Assembly: GCA_963513935.1 (NCBI GenBank)
Contig: OY740772.1
Location: 103,435,340-103,499,339, forward strand
DNA: 64,000 bases
Origin: Aphrophora alni
Lineage: Eukaryota; Arthropoda; Insecta; Hemiptera; Aphrophoridae
Direction: 5' to 3'
The notes under the pieces were generated by a model. That model was not told the DNA's origin and did no database searches. It was given only the letters and a program-made list of their open reading frames with translations. This document shows, piece by piece, positions 13,507-22,913 of the stretch (positions are counted from its first letter, which is position 1; each line of letters starts with the position of its first letter). A program made the position numbers and the translations under genes.

Positions 13507-15282
13507 TCAATTATAAATTATACATTTTTTACGATGGTTCCCAGATTGGTGAAAGATTTTAAAATACATGATTTGATTTTTGTAAATATCTCTAGCGTTA
13601 AATACTTCTGTCCACATGGACAATTTGTCTTGCCTAGTCATCACAACAGACCCTTTCCTAACAAAAGATCTCCCTTTGTTATTGTCTCGGAGTGTTGACA
13701 AAATACCTTTCTCTTTCTCCCTCTCAGGCATACCATCACCCCTCCTTCTCTCAAACAACTCAGAATCTACTGACCTAATTTCAACATCTGTTCGTTCAGG
13801 AATTCTAACCCCACCATTCTTATACACTAGTACAAAACCTTCTTTTACTATTTCTACATTTTTACCTTCAAGATTATATTTAAAGTTACTTTTTTCACAA
13901 AAACTTTTAATTTCTTGTTCTTGTATTCTAAAAATATTTCTAAATTCTAACATCGCATATTTTTCAAAATCTACAATCCTATGGTAAACTCGTTTTTTAA
14001 GATAAACAGCTGATTCCTTTATTATTAGATTATTTACCTTTACTTTGTTTTTTGAATTAATTATACCTATTCCAACCCCACCAAACTTATTCACTTCAAC
14101 ATTACTTGTTATCTCTAGATTTACCTTGTTACCTAACCCATTATTCATTATTTTATAAATTTCTTGAACACAATCATTCACACAATTGTCTTCAATTATT
14201 ATTAAATCATCTGACATCTCTTTTGTTTCATTAAAACTGTTAATTTCTACTTCAGCTACTGTTTGATCTAAATTGTTATCTAAATTATTAATATTTTCTA
14301 CCAAAACACCTTCTACACTATTAATCTGTTCAAATTCTACTTTTTTCTCACAATAGCTTAATTCAAATTCTACTTTATTATTAGTTTCCATTACATTAAT
14401 TTCCATTTTAAGATTCTGTTCAAATTTTACATAATTTGATTTTAATTCAACCCTCATTTCTTCAAATTTTTTACACATTGCTTCTTTTAAATCTAAATTA
14501 TCTTGTCTTAGCTCTAATTTACTCAGTTTCAAGTCATTATCTATTTTATCCAGTTTAACATTATTTTGTTCAAGTTTAATATTAAAATCTTCTAGTTTAG
14601 CATTGATTTCCAGCTTATTCTGATCAAATTTATTACTTATTTCTTTTAATTCCAAATTGTTTTGATCAAACCTATTATTTATACATTCAAACTTCTTATC
14701 ATTATCTTGCCTAAGTTCTAGATTATTCTGTTCAATTTTATTATTTGTTTGTTTAATATCATTACTTATCTTCAAACTGCTTTGTTCAAATTTATTTATT
14801 AACAATTCATATATTTTCTCCATGCTCATACCTTGATCATTATTTGTTCTACCCCCATTTACTCTATTCTGCTCAATTACACTAACCTGTTCCATTACCC
14901 TAACCTCTTCAGCTCTTAATTCCCTATCTGAATTTTCTTCTACTATTTCTACCCCTGATGTTTCTACTAATTTTTCATTCATATTTTCACACTGTCCTTT
15001 ACTATCTAGAATCCTATCACTATCAAACCCATTAAAATCCGAACCTGAACTACTAATTTTACTCATACTTGAACGTCTACTATTACTATTATTACTTATT
15101 TCTTGATCTAAAAAATTTTGTGCAAATTGTTCATTTGTTTGCTCATTATTTTGCGATTCCTTCTGTAAATTATCAAAAATATCCCCCGTAAATTCTAATG
15201 ACTCTATATTATTTAAAGAATTTTGATTTCCTAACTCTACCTGTTCCTCACTATTATTAACATTTACAATTTCTGACTCCAT
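13507..15282 (-). CDS. Chimeric Gag-N-terminus / unknown-C-terminus protein of the non-autonomous element
   Basis: Intact 591-codon ORF starting at ATG 15282, about 150 nt inside the 5' LTR, as in the autonomous element. Residues 1 to about 300 are close to the N-terminal part of the autonomous Gag: an acidic, Asn/Ser-rich head beginning MESEIVNV, then a long charged coiled-coil with repeats of the type FDQNNLELK. After about residue 300 the similarity stops. The remaining 290 residues lack the Gag core and any Cys-His knuckle, and I do not recognise them; visible elements are a Cys-containing acidic stretch (DDLIIIEDNCVNDC), a Gly-rich GGVGIGII patch and a basic C-terminus. It may co-assemble with helper Gag through the shared coiled coil (inference). 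The open frame in a young insertion suggests it is maintained. Confidence 0.85.
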   Translation of the reverse strand: MESEIVNVNNSEEQVELGNQNSLNNIESLEFTGDIFDNLQKESQNNEQTNEQFAQNFLDQEISNNSNSRRSSMSKISSSGSDFNGFDSDRILDSKGQCENMNEKLVETSGVEIVEENSDRELRAEEVRVMEQVSVIEQNRVNGGRTNNDQGMSMEKIYELLINKFEQSSLKISNDIKQTNNKIEQNNLELRQDNDKKFECINNRFDQNNLELKEISNKFDQNKLEINAKLEDFNIKLEQNNVKLDKIDNDLKLSKLELRQDNLDLKEAMCKKFEEMRVELKSNYVKFEQNLKMEINVMETNNKVEFELSYCEKKVEFEQINSVEGVLVENINNLDNNLDQTVAEVEINSFNETKEMSDDLIIIEDNCVNDCVQEIYKIMNNGLGNKVNLEITSNVEVNKFGGVGIGIINSKNKVKVNNLIIKESAVYLKKRVYHRIVDFEKYAMLEFRNIFRIQEQEIKSFCEKSNFKYNLEGKNVEIVKEGFVLVYKNGGVRIPERTDVEIRSVDSELFERRRGDGMPEREKEKGILSTLRDNNKGRSFVRKGSVVMTRQDKLSMWTEVFNARDIYKNQIMYFKIFHQSGNHRKKCIIYN

Positions 15283-15428
15283 TTTTATCTTATTATATTT
15301 AACACAAAAATTTTAAAAAAGAATCTTTCTTATTATGATAGAGAGAGTCCTTACCTTGATTTTAAGAGTTCTCATTACCAAAATCACTGTTTATTTCGAC
15401 TAAAAAGGCCCACAGTTGCGGCGACATT

Positions 15429-17040
15429 TGTAATAGTTCAAAAAAGAGATGAAGTTATTTATTTTATTTATTAATTTGTTAATTTGCTCGACTATAGGGC
15501 GCCAGGTTTGCTTTAGCATACCAATTTTGAAAAAAGAATGAATTTAAATATTTAAAAGAAAGAAAAAATATCTGGGGTCGTAAGTTCTTTTCACAGTGTA
15601 CTTACAGTGATATTTGGTATTTAATGAAAACACTTGTCTCTGAAATGTTAACATAAAGATTTATTAAACTATTAGACAGATATAAAGTTTGAATAGTCAT
15701 ATTCAACATCTTACACTAACACATCCTATCAAATTACTCCTATTAAAATGATATTGATAAGAAAAAGATCTGAATAAAGTTTATTTACTGACGTTATCTT
15801 ACTTGTTGCAACATACAAAAAAAATGAATTTAATTGAAATAAGAATTGCATCCTTTTAAATTAATGCAAGTTATATTGTTTTACTGAATATCAGAAAATT
15901 TATAATTTGTTTTCTTCATAAAGTTTTAAGTTTAAGGATTTACCTTTTTTATTAAAATTCTAATCATCTATATATTTTATATCTAATATTAAACAACACA
16001 AATTCTATCAAATTCATACATAGTTTAAAAATAAGAGTTTCTGAAACGTGGATACCAAACACGTTATTGTTTCGTTGAAAACACTTTGAATCCGTGGTTG
16101 ACTTCTCCTATTGTCCAAGACACCATGATCCCGCCTCGTGGAAATGCTCTCTCCCTTATGATGACATCCTCGAATCGTTTCTCCCTTTGTTTTATGGAAT
16201 TCATATTTATTTTCTGTTTATTAAAATGAAAATTAATATTCATTTAAATTAAAATTTCTTTTAATATTTCTCACAAATAACAGTCTTGTCTATAAATATT
16301 ATCAACTCAGCATTAACACTGAAACACTGAACGTTCATGTCTCATTCTACAAGTTTATACATTGGTTTAAAAGTTCACTATTTATAACAATCACGTTCAA
16401 TACTTTGAATAAGGGTTTATAGTCCTATTGTCCAGAAAATATTCAAAACTCAAACCTTTGACTCATGGAAGCCATTGCAAAGAAAAACCGCATGGTAATT
16501 CATTCTACTATATAACAAAGTCTCTCGTAAAGTCAGTCTCTAACAATTCTTTGTACACTGATTTTTCACTGTCTATACCTTATGTCAATATCAACTCTAT
16601 TGTCCCTTCTAAATTATAAAATCTTACATTCTATCGGTTTTTTTATTGTTCTATTTGATAACGCACAAACGTCGAAATACGTCTGAACCCTTCAATCACT
16701 GAACTGAGACTCTTTTAGAAACAACCTGTCACTCCTAACGCTGGACTCAGACTGCCGTTACCATGAGGCAAATTCTCACTTCCGAAAGCGTTCTTTCCGG
16801 TTATTGTTCCCACGTTTTACCGCACTGCCGTAAAAATACACATATTTTACATAACAAAACAAACAAACTAAATTACATTAAAATTAAACATAATAATTCA
16901 TATTGTTGTCTTGAAAATCCATTTTTCTTTTATTAATGAAGTTACTACATTTAAATTATTATTTGAATCTCTTATCTCTTTGGCTTAACCGCGTCTTTTA
17001 AATGAGTCTATTTTAATATCTGACTTTTCACATTGTCACA
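15429..17040 (-). repeat. 5' LTR of the non-autonomous element
   Basis: 1612 bp, plus-strand ends TGTAATAGTTC...ATTGTCACA. It would hold the promoter for the ORF at 15282. The A-to-G difference near position 15436 from the other LTR is the only one noticed. Confidence 0.95.
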
Positions 17041-17044
17041 ATGT

Positions 17045-17712
17045 TTAATTACAATTCTAACAACAGATAGTTTGGTTATGTAAAGAATGTTCTATACTTA
17101 AATAAATTTAGTTTCAATTCAATTTGGAGTAAAAATAATGTCTAATTACTACTAGGTAGTTTTGTTACATATAAGACGGTGGGGTGAGATTGCTTACAGG
17201 TGAAGAGAGGTCATCTAAAGCTACAAGTTGCGACTTCGTTTTGGGGGAGGGCGCCATTCTTGTATCTGCGGGGGGTGGAATCAATGTAGTTATGCCACTG
17301 GATAATCAAATCTTAATTCAAGAGAGATATGAAATCAATCATCACTATTTGTAACGTTTAGTAGAACCAATCACCTATAAGCATTTTGGTGTTTTTACAA
17401 TCACTGAGAGAATCACAAATCGTTGAATCACTGATCGTTACTTGTTTTAATGCAAGAAGAATCCACTCAGCAGTTATGCAGTCAGTTTGTAGTTGTACAC
17501 TCACACTGGCTGTAGCGTAAAATTTACAGTGCTCAATTTAAAAATAAGTTCAAAGATGCATGTCCTAGCTGTTCATTTATTATCTGACCTTAGAATAAAT
17601 TTTCCAGGGAATATGGAACTATTTAATATTTTAATTTTGTGATTATCAAAATTCACTTTCTATGATGAATGGTTAGAAATCTCAATAAATAGTGAATATA
17701 ATAATTAGTGAA

Positions 17713-17769
<57 letters not shown>

Positions 17770-17849
17770 CTAGAGGTTTCCTGATTTATTTTGAGTTATG
17801 TTATTAATTTTTTATTTTCACTCAAATTATTGAAAATGTCTTGTTTCAG
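17045..17849. other. AT-rich spacer with (TA)n tract
   Basis: No gene recognised. A (TA)n run lies at 17716-17764. The stretch ends with a pyrimidine tract and TTTCAG, which looks like the splice acceptor for the micro-exon at 17850. Confidence 0.5.
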
Positions 17850-17888
17850 GTTTCTGCAGAGTCTCAAGCAAAGTGCTTTGGGACAAGG
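17850..17888 (+). CDS. Putative micro-exon 1 (39 nt) of an unidentified gene
   Basis: Flanked by a strong acceptor (TTGTTTCAG) and a consensus donor (GTGAGT after AAGG). It is open in all frames; two of them, VSAESQAKCFGTR (phase 0) and FCRVSSKVLWDK (phase 1), stay open through the next exons. Copy B (55828-55866) keeps both splice sites with a single A-to-T change. The upstream part of the gene, including the start codon, was not found. The product is unknown. Splice sites and phase continuity are seen; expression is inferred. Confidence 0.45.
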
Positions 17889-18133
17889 GTGAGTGCAGAA
17901 CACGGTATAATCCCCGGGATACCGAAATTTTTATAATTCTTTCCTTACTACGTGTTTGGAAAGTGAAAAATCATGACAGCAACTTTGTTTCCATCACTAC
18001 CTTTGTGTTTTTAAATTTTGTTTCCGTTTTTGTTGGTTTTTTTAATGGAGCTTACCTTAAAAACACACTTTGTATTTATTTGTTTATTTCAGGTAGTCTC
18101 TATTTTCATATTTTGTTCAGATTGTATTTTCAG

Positions 18134-18160
18134 ATCAGGAGAAGCCCACCCCTGAAGATA
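18134..18160 (+). CDS. Putative micro-exon 2 (27 nt)
   Basis: Acceptor after TTGTATTTTCAG and donor GTTAAG, a weaker but acceptable 5' splice site. 27 nt preserves phase: IRRSPPLKI in phase 0 or QEKPTPED in phase 1. It is identical in copy B (56112-56138). Confidence 0.38.
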
Positions 18161-18580
18161 GTTAAGTTACATTTAAGTTTCCACCCAACTTCTGATCCTC
18201 CTCACACACAAAGGTTTTGATGGAATTCCCTGAGATGTAATGAAATGGAAGTTCGGTATTCTATCCATTCCAAATTTTCATTTTTATTCTGACAAATGCT
18301 TTGAAGTTTAAATATAAAATATTTTAAACATAATTCATAATTAAAACACAGAAAAATGTTTAAAATCGTTTTTAAAGTGTTTATAAAATTGAAGTTTCTC
18401 CCTACAAAGTTGGCTGCTTGATCCCTCCACTATAATTTAAGTCTTGCTTTCAGTTTCTCATTCAACAATTATAGTAGATATTTATAAAACAAAACTAAAT
18501 ATATAAGCGTTTTAAACAATTTCTCAAATTTTAATAGTAGCACACAAAAATTTGAAAAATTAAAGATTTTGAATATTTAT

Positions 18581-19561
18581 TATTTTTTAAATTTTATTAT
18601 CATTTATTTTTTTGTATCATGACCAATCTACAGATCGACTAATGATTTACATATCCTGTGTGAACATGAGCAGGACAATTACCACACAAGAATTTCTCTA
18701 ACAGTTACAAGATAACTTGCTTAACAGCACTAAAACAGTTCATGTGGTTTCACTCTCTTAAGACGACGCACATTGTCCGTCACTTGAAGCACTGTTTCTA
18801 TTTCAGTATTGTCATGTCTGAGTAGACGCTGGTTATGTTTAATTGCATGCTTCTTTATTTCATCTGCGACATAATGGACATGCAGATCTCGATGCAAATC
18901 CTTATTCCTCACATACCGCGGTGCATTTACAATTAATTCCACATAGCACCTTATTTTGAAAGTTCTGTATCATGGTTATATTGGATGTATTCGTGCAGCC
19001 CCATAACTGGATTCCATATGTCCAAATAGGCTTCAGTATCTGTTTATAGATTATTAGTTTATTCTCAACAGTAAGTTCAGAATTGCGTCCGATCAGCCAA
19101 TATAATTTCCTATATTTTATATCAAGCTCCTCTTTCTTTTTTTTAACATGTGCCTTCCACCTAAGTCTTGTGTCTAGCGTCATTCCCAGATATTTTACTA
19201 CTTTAGAATGTGGTATTACTTGGTTATTTATCGTAATAAGATACAGAACTGTTTTTTTATACGTAAGATTTATATGGGTTGACTTTGTTTCATTGAGTTT
19301 CATTCACCAACATCCTGTCCAATTGTTTACATTGTTAATTGTCTTCTGTAATCTGCCTGTAGCAACCCCAACATCATCATCAACAGCAAGGACTGCAGTA
19401 TCATCAGCAAATGTAGCTATTACTGTGTCTTCATCATGCGGGATATCTTGAGTATACAATAAGTATAATATAGATCCTAGGACACTTCCCTGCGGAACAC
19501 CAGCAGTTATTCTTTTCAATTCTGAATAATCTCTTCCATGCCTAACACGAAAATATCTTTC
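18581..19561 (-). mobile_element. 5'-truncated jockey-type LINE relic (copy A)
   Basis: Minus-strand RT C-terminal half. It begins inside the RT just before AGVPQGSVLG, continues with FADDTAVLA (the catalytic YADD-box), LNETKSTHI, VKYLGMTLD, YWLIGRNSEL and KPIWTYGIQLWG, and ends with NAPRYVRN and a stop near 18730. This order is diagnostic for jockey-like elements. An in-frame TGA precedes MKLNETK at about 19304, and a frameshift lies near 18920. An A-rich tail (about 18581-18640 read on the minus strand) follows the 3' UTR. GATTTTGAATATTTAT at 18565-18580 is repeated at the 5' end (19562-19573, last 4 nt lost here; perfect in copy B), the target-site duplication expected for 5'-truncated insertion. 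Confidence 0.9.
18730..19545 (-). pseudogene. Partial jockey reverse transcriptase, broken
   Basis: Coding remnant of the element above. It keeps the RT palm motif FADD and the thumb region but lacks the whole endonuclease and the fingers. One nonsense codon and one frameshift are shared with copy B, so they predate the duplication. The family polymerises cDNA at a nicked target; this fragment cannot. Confidence 0.88.
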
Positions 19562-19867
19562 GATTTTGAATATGAATAATTTTTTTTTAATATATAATTT
19601 TTAAGTATAAAGAAAAGTAGTAGTTTTGTATTAAAAAATAAATATTGTTTATCTAATGATATTAAATATTATGTCTGGTAGTCTATATATTTTGGATATA
19701 AATAATTGCAATTTAAAAAATATTTAAAGTTCTAGTTATATTTAATGTAATAATTAATTTTGTTAAATCTGCTATCTTTGTTGAGTTTTGAAATGGAGCA
19801 AGTTAGTTTTAATTATTTTAAGTTTTGTGTATCAATGTATATGTTTGTGTATGTATTTCTCTTTCAG

Positions 19868-19896
19868 GCCACCTACACACCCGGCTCAGCAGAAGG
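19868..19896 (+). CDS. Putative micro-exon 3 (29 nt)
   Basis: Excellent acceptor (TTTCTCTTTCAG) and consensus donor (AAGG/GTGAGT). Read as ATYTPGSAEG in phase 0 or HLHTRLSRR in phase 1. It is unchanged in copy B (57859-57887). Its length is not a multiple of three, so it sets the phase of the following exon: phase 0 input fits the 59-nt exon in copy A. Confidence 0.45.
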
Positions 19897-20252
19897 GTGA
19901 GTATAATCTTCTGTTGAGTCCATCGCACTAACAACACCTAGGCCTTAACATTTAGTGATCTAGATCATTGATGGGTTTACCCAGCAAGGGTGATACGTCA
20001 TTTCCTCTTGTTAGGTTTACCTAGCAAGGGTTGTATGTCCTCGCCTTGGTTGGATCTACTCAACAAGTGTTTTTATGTCCTTTTGTTGATGTCTAGTTAC
20101 AACATTTATCACACACTTGAACAAATTGTCCAAGTGTACACCACTTTTGTTACACTTCTTCAGGCGTAAGTCCTCGACACTTTAGAGGCAGCATTAGTTC
20201 TCGGGTTGAAATTAAATTAGATAATAAGAATGCGCGGCCCCTGTTAGAAATA

Positions 20253-20320
20253 TTAGGGTGTACTTTTTGTTAGGATGTGTTTTTTGTTAGGATGTACTTT
20301 TTGTTAGGATGTTTTTGTTT
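20253..20320. repeat. Short tandem repeat, TTAGGATGTACTTTTTG type, about four units
   Basis: Imperfect 17-19 bp units lie directly upstream of a strong splice-acceptor-like TTTTTGTTTCAG at 20323. Copy B carries the same array at 58244-58311. Confidence 0.7.
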
Positions 20321-20486
20321 CAGGTTTTTAAGGTTCTGCATAAGAAAACAATTGTTTTCAATCTCAAAATCAGGAAACTTTGATCAGCTTCATTAGAAAA
20401 TTTCTAATGATTTGCTACATCTTCGCAAGGGCTCTTTTAGTTTTAAGTCACTTTTTTAAAATAGAATTAGATTTTTGGTTTCTGAG

Positions 20487-20545
20487 ACCAAAAGTGAAGA
20501 ACACTTTTAAATTGAAGAAGACGCTGCTCTGCTACGAAAAATATG
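20487..20545 (+). CDS. Putative exon 4 (59 nt in A, 58 nt in B)
   Basis: Acceptor TTTTTGGTTTCTGAG and donor GTGAGT after AATATG. In copy A the frame fed by exon 3 in phase 0 reads PKVKNTFKLKKTLLCYEKY and leaves one nucleotide, exactly the phase needed by exon 5. Copy B is one base shorter and would read TKSEEDFKLKK in the alternative phase, but then meets TGA where A has TGC. So A is intact in one chain and B is broken in either; which is ancestral is unclear. Confidence 0.4.
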
Positions 20546-20722
20546 GTGAGTATTCAAATAATTATGTTTTTGTTTCACATTATGTGAGTTTGTGAGTATG
20601 TATGTTTCCTTTGGTTGGTATTATCACAATCAAAGTTGATAGGTCGTTGGTTCGCTGTGGTGAGATTAAATAGATCAAGCCACAGTTACCCGCTTATATC
20701 TTCTCTATTGTGATGGTTTCAG

Positions 20723-20764
20723 ATCATATTAGCCTCATGGGCGAAAGTTTGAATGTGTGTGAAT
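20723..20764 (+). CDS. Putative exon 5 (42 nt)
   Basis: Acceptor GATGGTTTCAG and donor GTAAGG. Only one of three frames is open (HISLMGESLNVCE), and it is the one demanded by exon 4's outgoing phase, which gives ...CYEKYDHISLMG... across the junction. 42 nt keeps the phase for exon 6. It is conserved in copy B (58714-58755). Confidence 0.45.
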
Positions 20765-21357
20765 GTAAGGCATTTTCTTATTTGTCAGAATAAAATTAAT
20801 CTTTCATCTTTATTGTCAAATAGGTTTTCTTTGAATTGTTTTACTTGAAAACAGTTAATCATTCATTGAAGTGAGGTACCTTCATAGATTTGGAGGATTT
20901 TGTAATTGGAGAAATTCACAAACTCAGAGGACTTCATAGACTCGGAGAACAGAGGGGGGCCAGATGATAATAGGTAAATAAATACGTTTTAGGATATGTC
21001 ATTGAATTAAAATACTTTGCATGTTTTTATAAAACATGACCAAAAAAAAAAAATGGAGTGAAACCAAAATGGATTAAGCCGAAATAGTATGTTTAAATGT
21101 AAAACTATTTATGTCTTGTCTTGTGTCTATAAGATTCTGAATAAAATATACAGCGTTTTAAAGAAATGACATCACGATAAAATAATTTTCAGTTCTCAAA
21201 ATTGGCAATTTGGAGATTCTTCACATCAGAATTTTTTGTACTTCAATTTTTTTAAATTTTTGAAGCTCTTTTTGCTCTTTGGTCAACTTTCCATTTTCAT
21301 ATATTTTTTACTAATTCTACAAACCTGTAAACAAACTTATGATTAAAATTGTTCTAG

Positions 21358-21542
21358 ATGACAATGATTTTAGTTCAAACGACATACCCACAATGTTTTC
21401 AATCACTTTTAGTATAGTGAAAATGAAACCTTTAGAAGTTTTATTGAAAATGAAGCCAAACACTTTCAGCACAGAATATAATAATAATCAAACACTTTGG
21501 TGTGATTTTACAAGCTGTCATATCCTAAGCATCTTATTTTAG
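21358..21542 (+). CDS. Putative exon 6, end of the open frame
   Basis: Acceptor AAAATTGTTCTAG. The incoming phase from exon 5 selects the open frame starting YDNDFSSNDIP and running 61 codons to TAG at 21540-21542. A donor-like GTGAGT overlaps the stop, and splicing to the acceptor at 21639 also gives TAG, so the protein would end ...CHILSILF either way. No domain recognised. Two amino-acid changes separate A from B (59352-59536). Confidence 0.38.
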
Positions 21543-21639
21543 TGAGTATGGTCTTGGGAATCCCAAGGGAACCTAGTTGGATCTATAACTTTATTCATGT
21601 AGTCTTAGATCAGATCCTTTTGTTTATATTTCCTATCAG

Positions 21640-21841
21640 GTTCCTCTTTAACTCTTTTTCTTTTCTGAGTTATATGCGATTTGTCCTTCGTTACTCCATC
21701 CCTGATAATCTCGAAGTTATTGCGACTGGAAATATGTCACAAAATTATCTCACATCCACTGTTAATGTGTACAGCACCATAAAATGTAGTTCTACATCAA
21801 AGTTAGATTACGAGGCTGTTATTTCTGTTAAACCTTATTGA
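21640..21841 (+). other. Open segment after a splice-acceptor-like site, function unknown
   Basis: Begins after TATTTCCTATCAG and stays open for 66 codons to TGA 21839, with unbiased-looking residues such as IPDNLEVIATG and NVYSTIKCSS. The last 170 bp are identical in copy B (59634-59835). It does not join in frame to exon 6. It could be an exon of another transcript form or chance. Confidence 0.25.
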
Positions 21842-22146
21842 CTATTCATCAGCCGATATGAACATTAGTAGTTTTATGTCAAATGTTATTTTATTTAGTG
21901 AGTAGTGTTTTCTGATTTAAGAGAGCGATTTTTGTAAAAAAAAGGAAAGATTAGTACATTATGTAGGTTAGAGTTTAATACGGCACATAGTCTATTATAT
22001 TGAAATTTTTTATGGATAGGAGACACAAGCTTACCTTGAATAGTGGTTTTTAGTACTACCTCATAGTACACAATAGAAAAACGCACAATAAAATACTAAA
22101 TTTCTGAAATATTTTGTAAACACTGCTCATTTTCTCAATCAGTAGA

Positions 22147-22227
22147 AATATAAAAAGAAGACTAAATCGTTATAGTTTGGTTGCAGAGGATCCTACAATC
22201 TTTTTACCTTAGTCTTCTTTTTATATT
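22147..22227. repeat. Perfect 19-bp inverted repeat with about 43-nt loop
   Basis: AATATAAAAAGAAGACTAA at 22147-22165 and its exact reverse complement at 22209-22227. The same is found in copy B at 60140-60220. It lies 120 bp outside the piggyBac-like terminus and could be a small foldback element. Confidence 0.75.
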
Positions 22228-22347
22228 CTCTTGACCAATTCTTTTCCAACTCTGACCTATTTAAATATTTTAAGGCTAGGAGTCTTTATTTTACTCCTTA
22301 TCTTCTTTCTTTTTTGTAAGTTGATAATGATAAGAAGTTTTTCACTT

Positions 22348-22367
22348 TTAACCCTGGAGTGGTACCC
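22348..22367 (-). repeat. piggyBac-type 3' terminus with TTAA target
   Basis: TTAA followed by CCCTGGAGTGGTACCC. PiggyBac elements insert at TTAA and their inverted repeats start with CCC, so this is the likely 3' end of the relic whose transposase lies at 22914-25460. The opposite terminus was not found. It is conserved in copy B at 60342. Confidence 0.55.
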
Positions 22368-22620
22368 TTCCTAATAGGACTGTTGTTGTAATAATGTATC
22401 TATTCGTAATTTATACTATTCTGGGTGAAAAAAAATTCAACTCTAAAAATTAGTATTTTATTTATTTAATTATTAGGTATAAAAATACAATACAGCTGGC
22501 AAAAAAATTTACTTTAAATTTAAAATAACATTGCTTAACACATACTTTAATTTGAGATAGTTAAAAAAAAATTTCCATCAAAATTTAATGGAAAATACTG
22601 ATTAATGTCCATTATTATAA

Positions 22621-22885
22621 TACAAAGTGTTTGAAAAAGACCTCCCTACTTTTACGTATAAATTTAATAGTGAAATTAATAAACAAATACATCGAGTCCA
22701 TACAATGAAAGAGAATACCTTAAAGTTTTTTTTTAATGTTAGTAAACTTCAATGTGGGATTCATTTGTTGCCCTACACATGTCAAGATGATATTCCACTT
22801 CTCGCCAGGTTTCACTAACAGCACGTGTAACTGCCTCAACCGCTGCGATGTTTCTTTCCCGTAAATGTTTGAGATCTGGATAGGC
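22621..22885 (-). pseudogene. Tc1/mariner-like transposase, C-terminal remnant
   Basis: On the minus strand the last ~50 codons read LRERNIAAVEAVT, then TWREVEYHLDMCRATN, and end HIEVY plus stop (22739-22741). This is the typical C-terminus of insect Tc1/mariner superfamily transposases. About 115 bp further lies a terminal-repeat-like CAAAGTGTTTGAAAAAGACC (CAGAGTG in copy B) next to TA. The catalytic domain is absent. It lies within the 3' part of the piggyBac relic. Confidence 0.65.
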
Positions 22886-22913
22886 CTATTACAATAATCA
22901 CCTTCATTTGCAC

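Larger units (their letters stand above)
8481..17040 (-). mobile_element. Non-autonomous Ty3/Gypsy-type LTR element, 8560 bp
   Basis: Bounded by two direct 1612-bp LTRs with TG...CA ends and a 4-bp target duplication ATGT (8477-8480 and 17041-17044). Copy B shows the uninterrupted empty site with one ATGT at 55015-55018, which fixes both boundaries. In its own orientation (minus strand) it has the 5' LTR, a leader, one 591-codon ORF, about 3.4 kb non-coding and the 3' LTR. There is no protease, RT, RNase H or integrase. LTRs, leader, ORF N-terminus and 3' tail match the autonomous element at 31926-44044. The only LTR-LTR difference noticed is one base near one end, so insertion was recent and must have used enzymes supplied in trans. 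Confidence 0.95.

Noticed and set aside
17850..21542. Assignment of the micro-exon chain to the aphid bicycle effector family
   Set aside because: Small exons are suggestive, but no signal peptide, start codon or paired Cys-Tyr-Cys motif could be shown, so no family is claimed.
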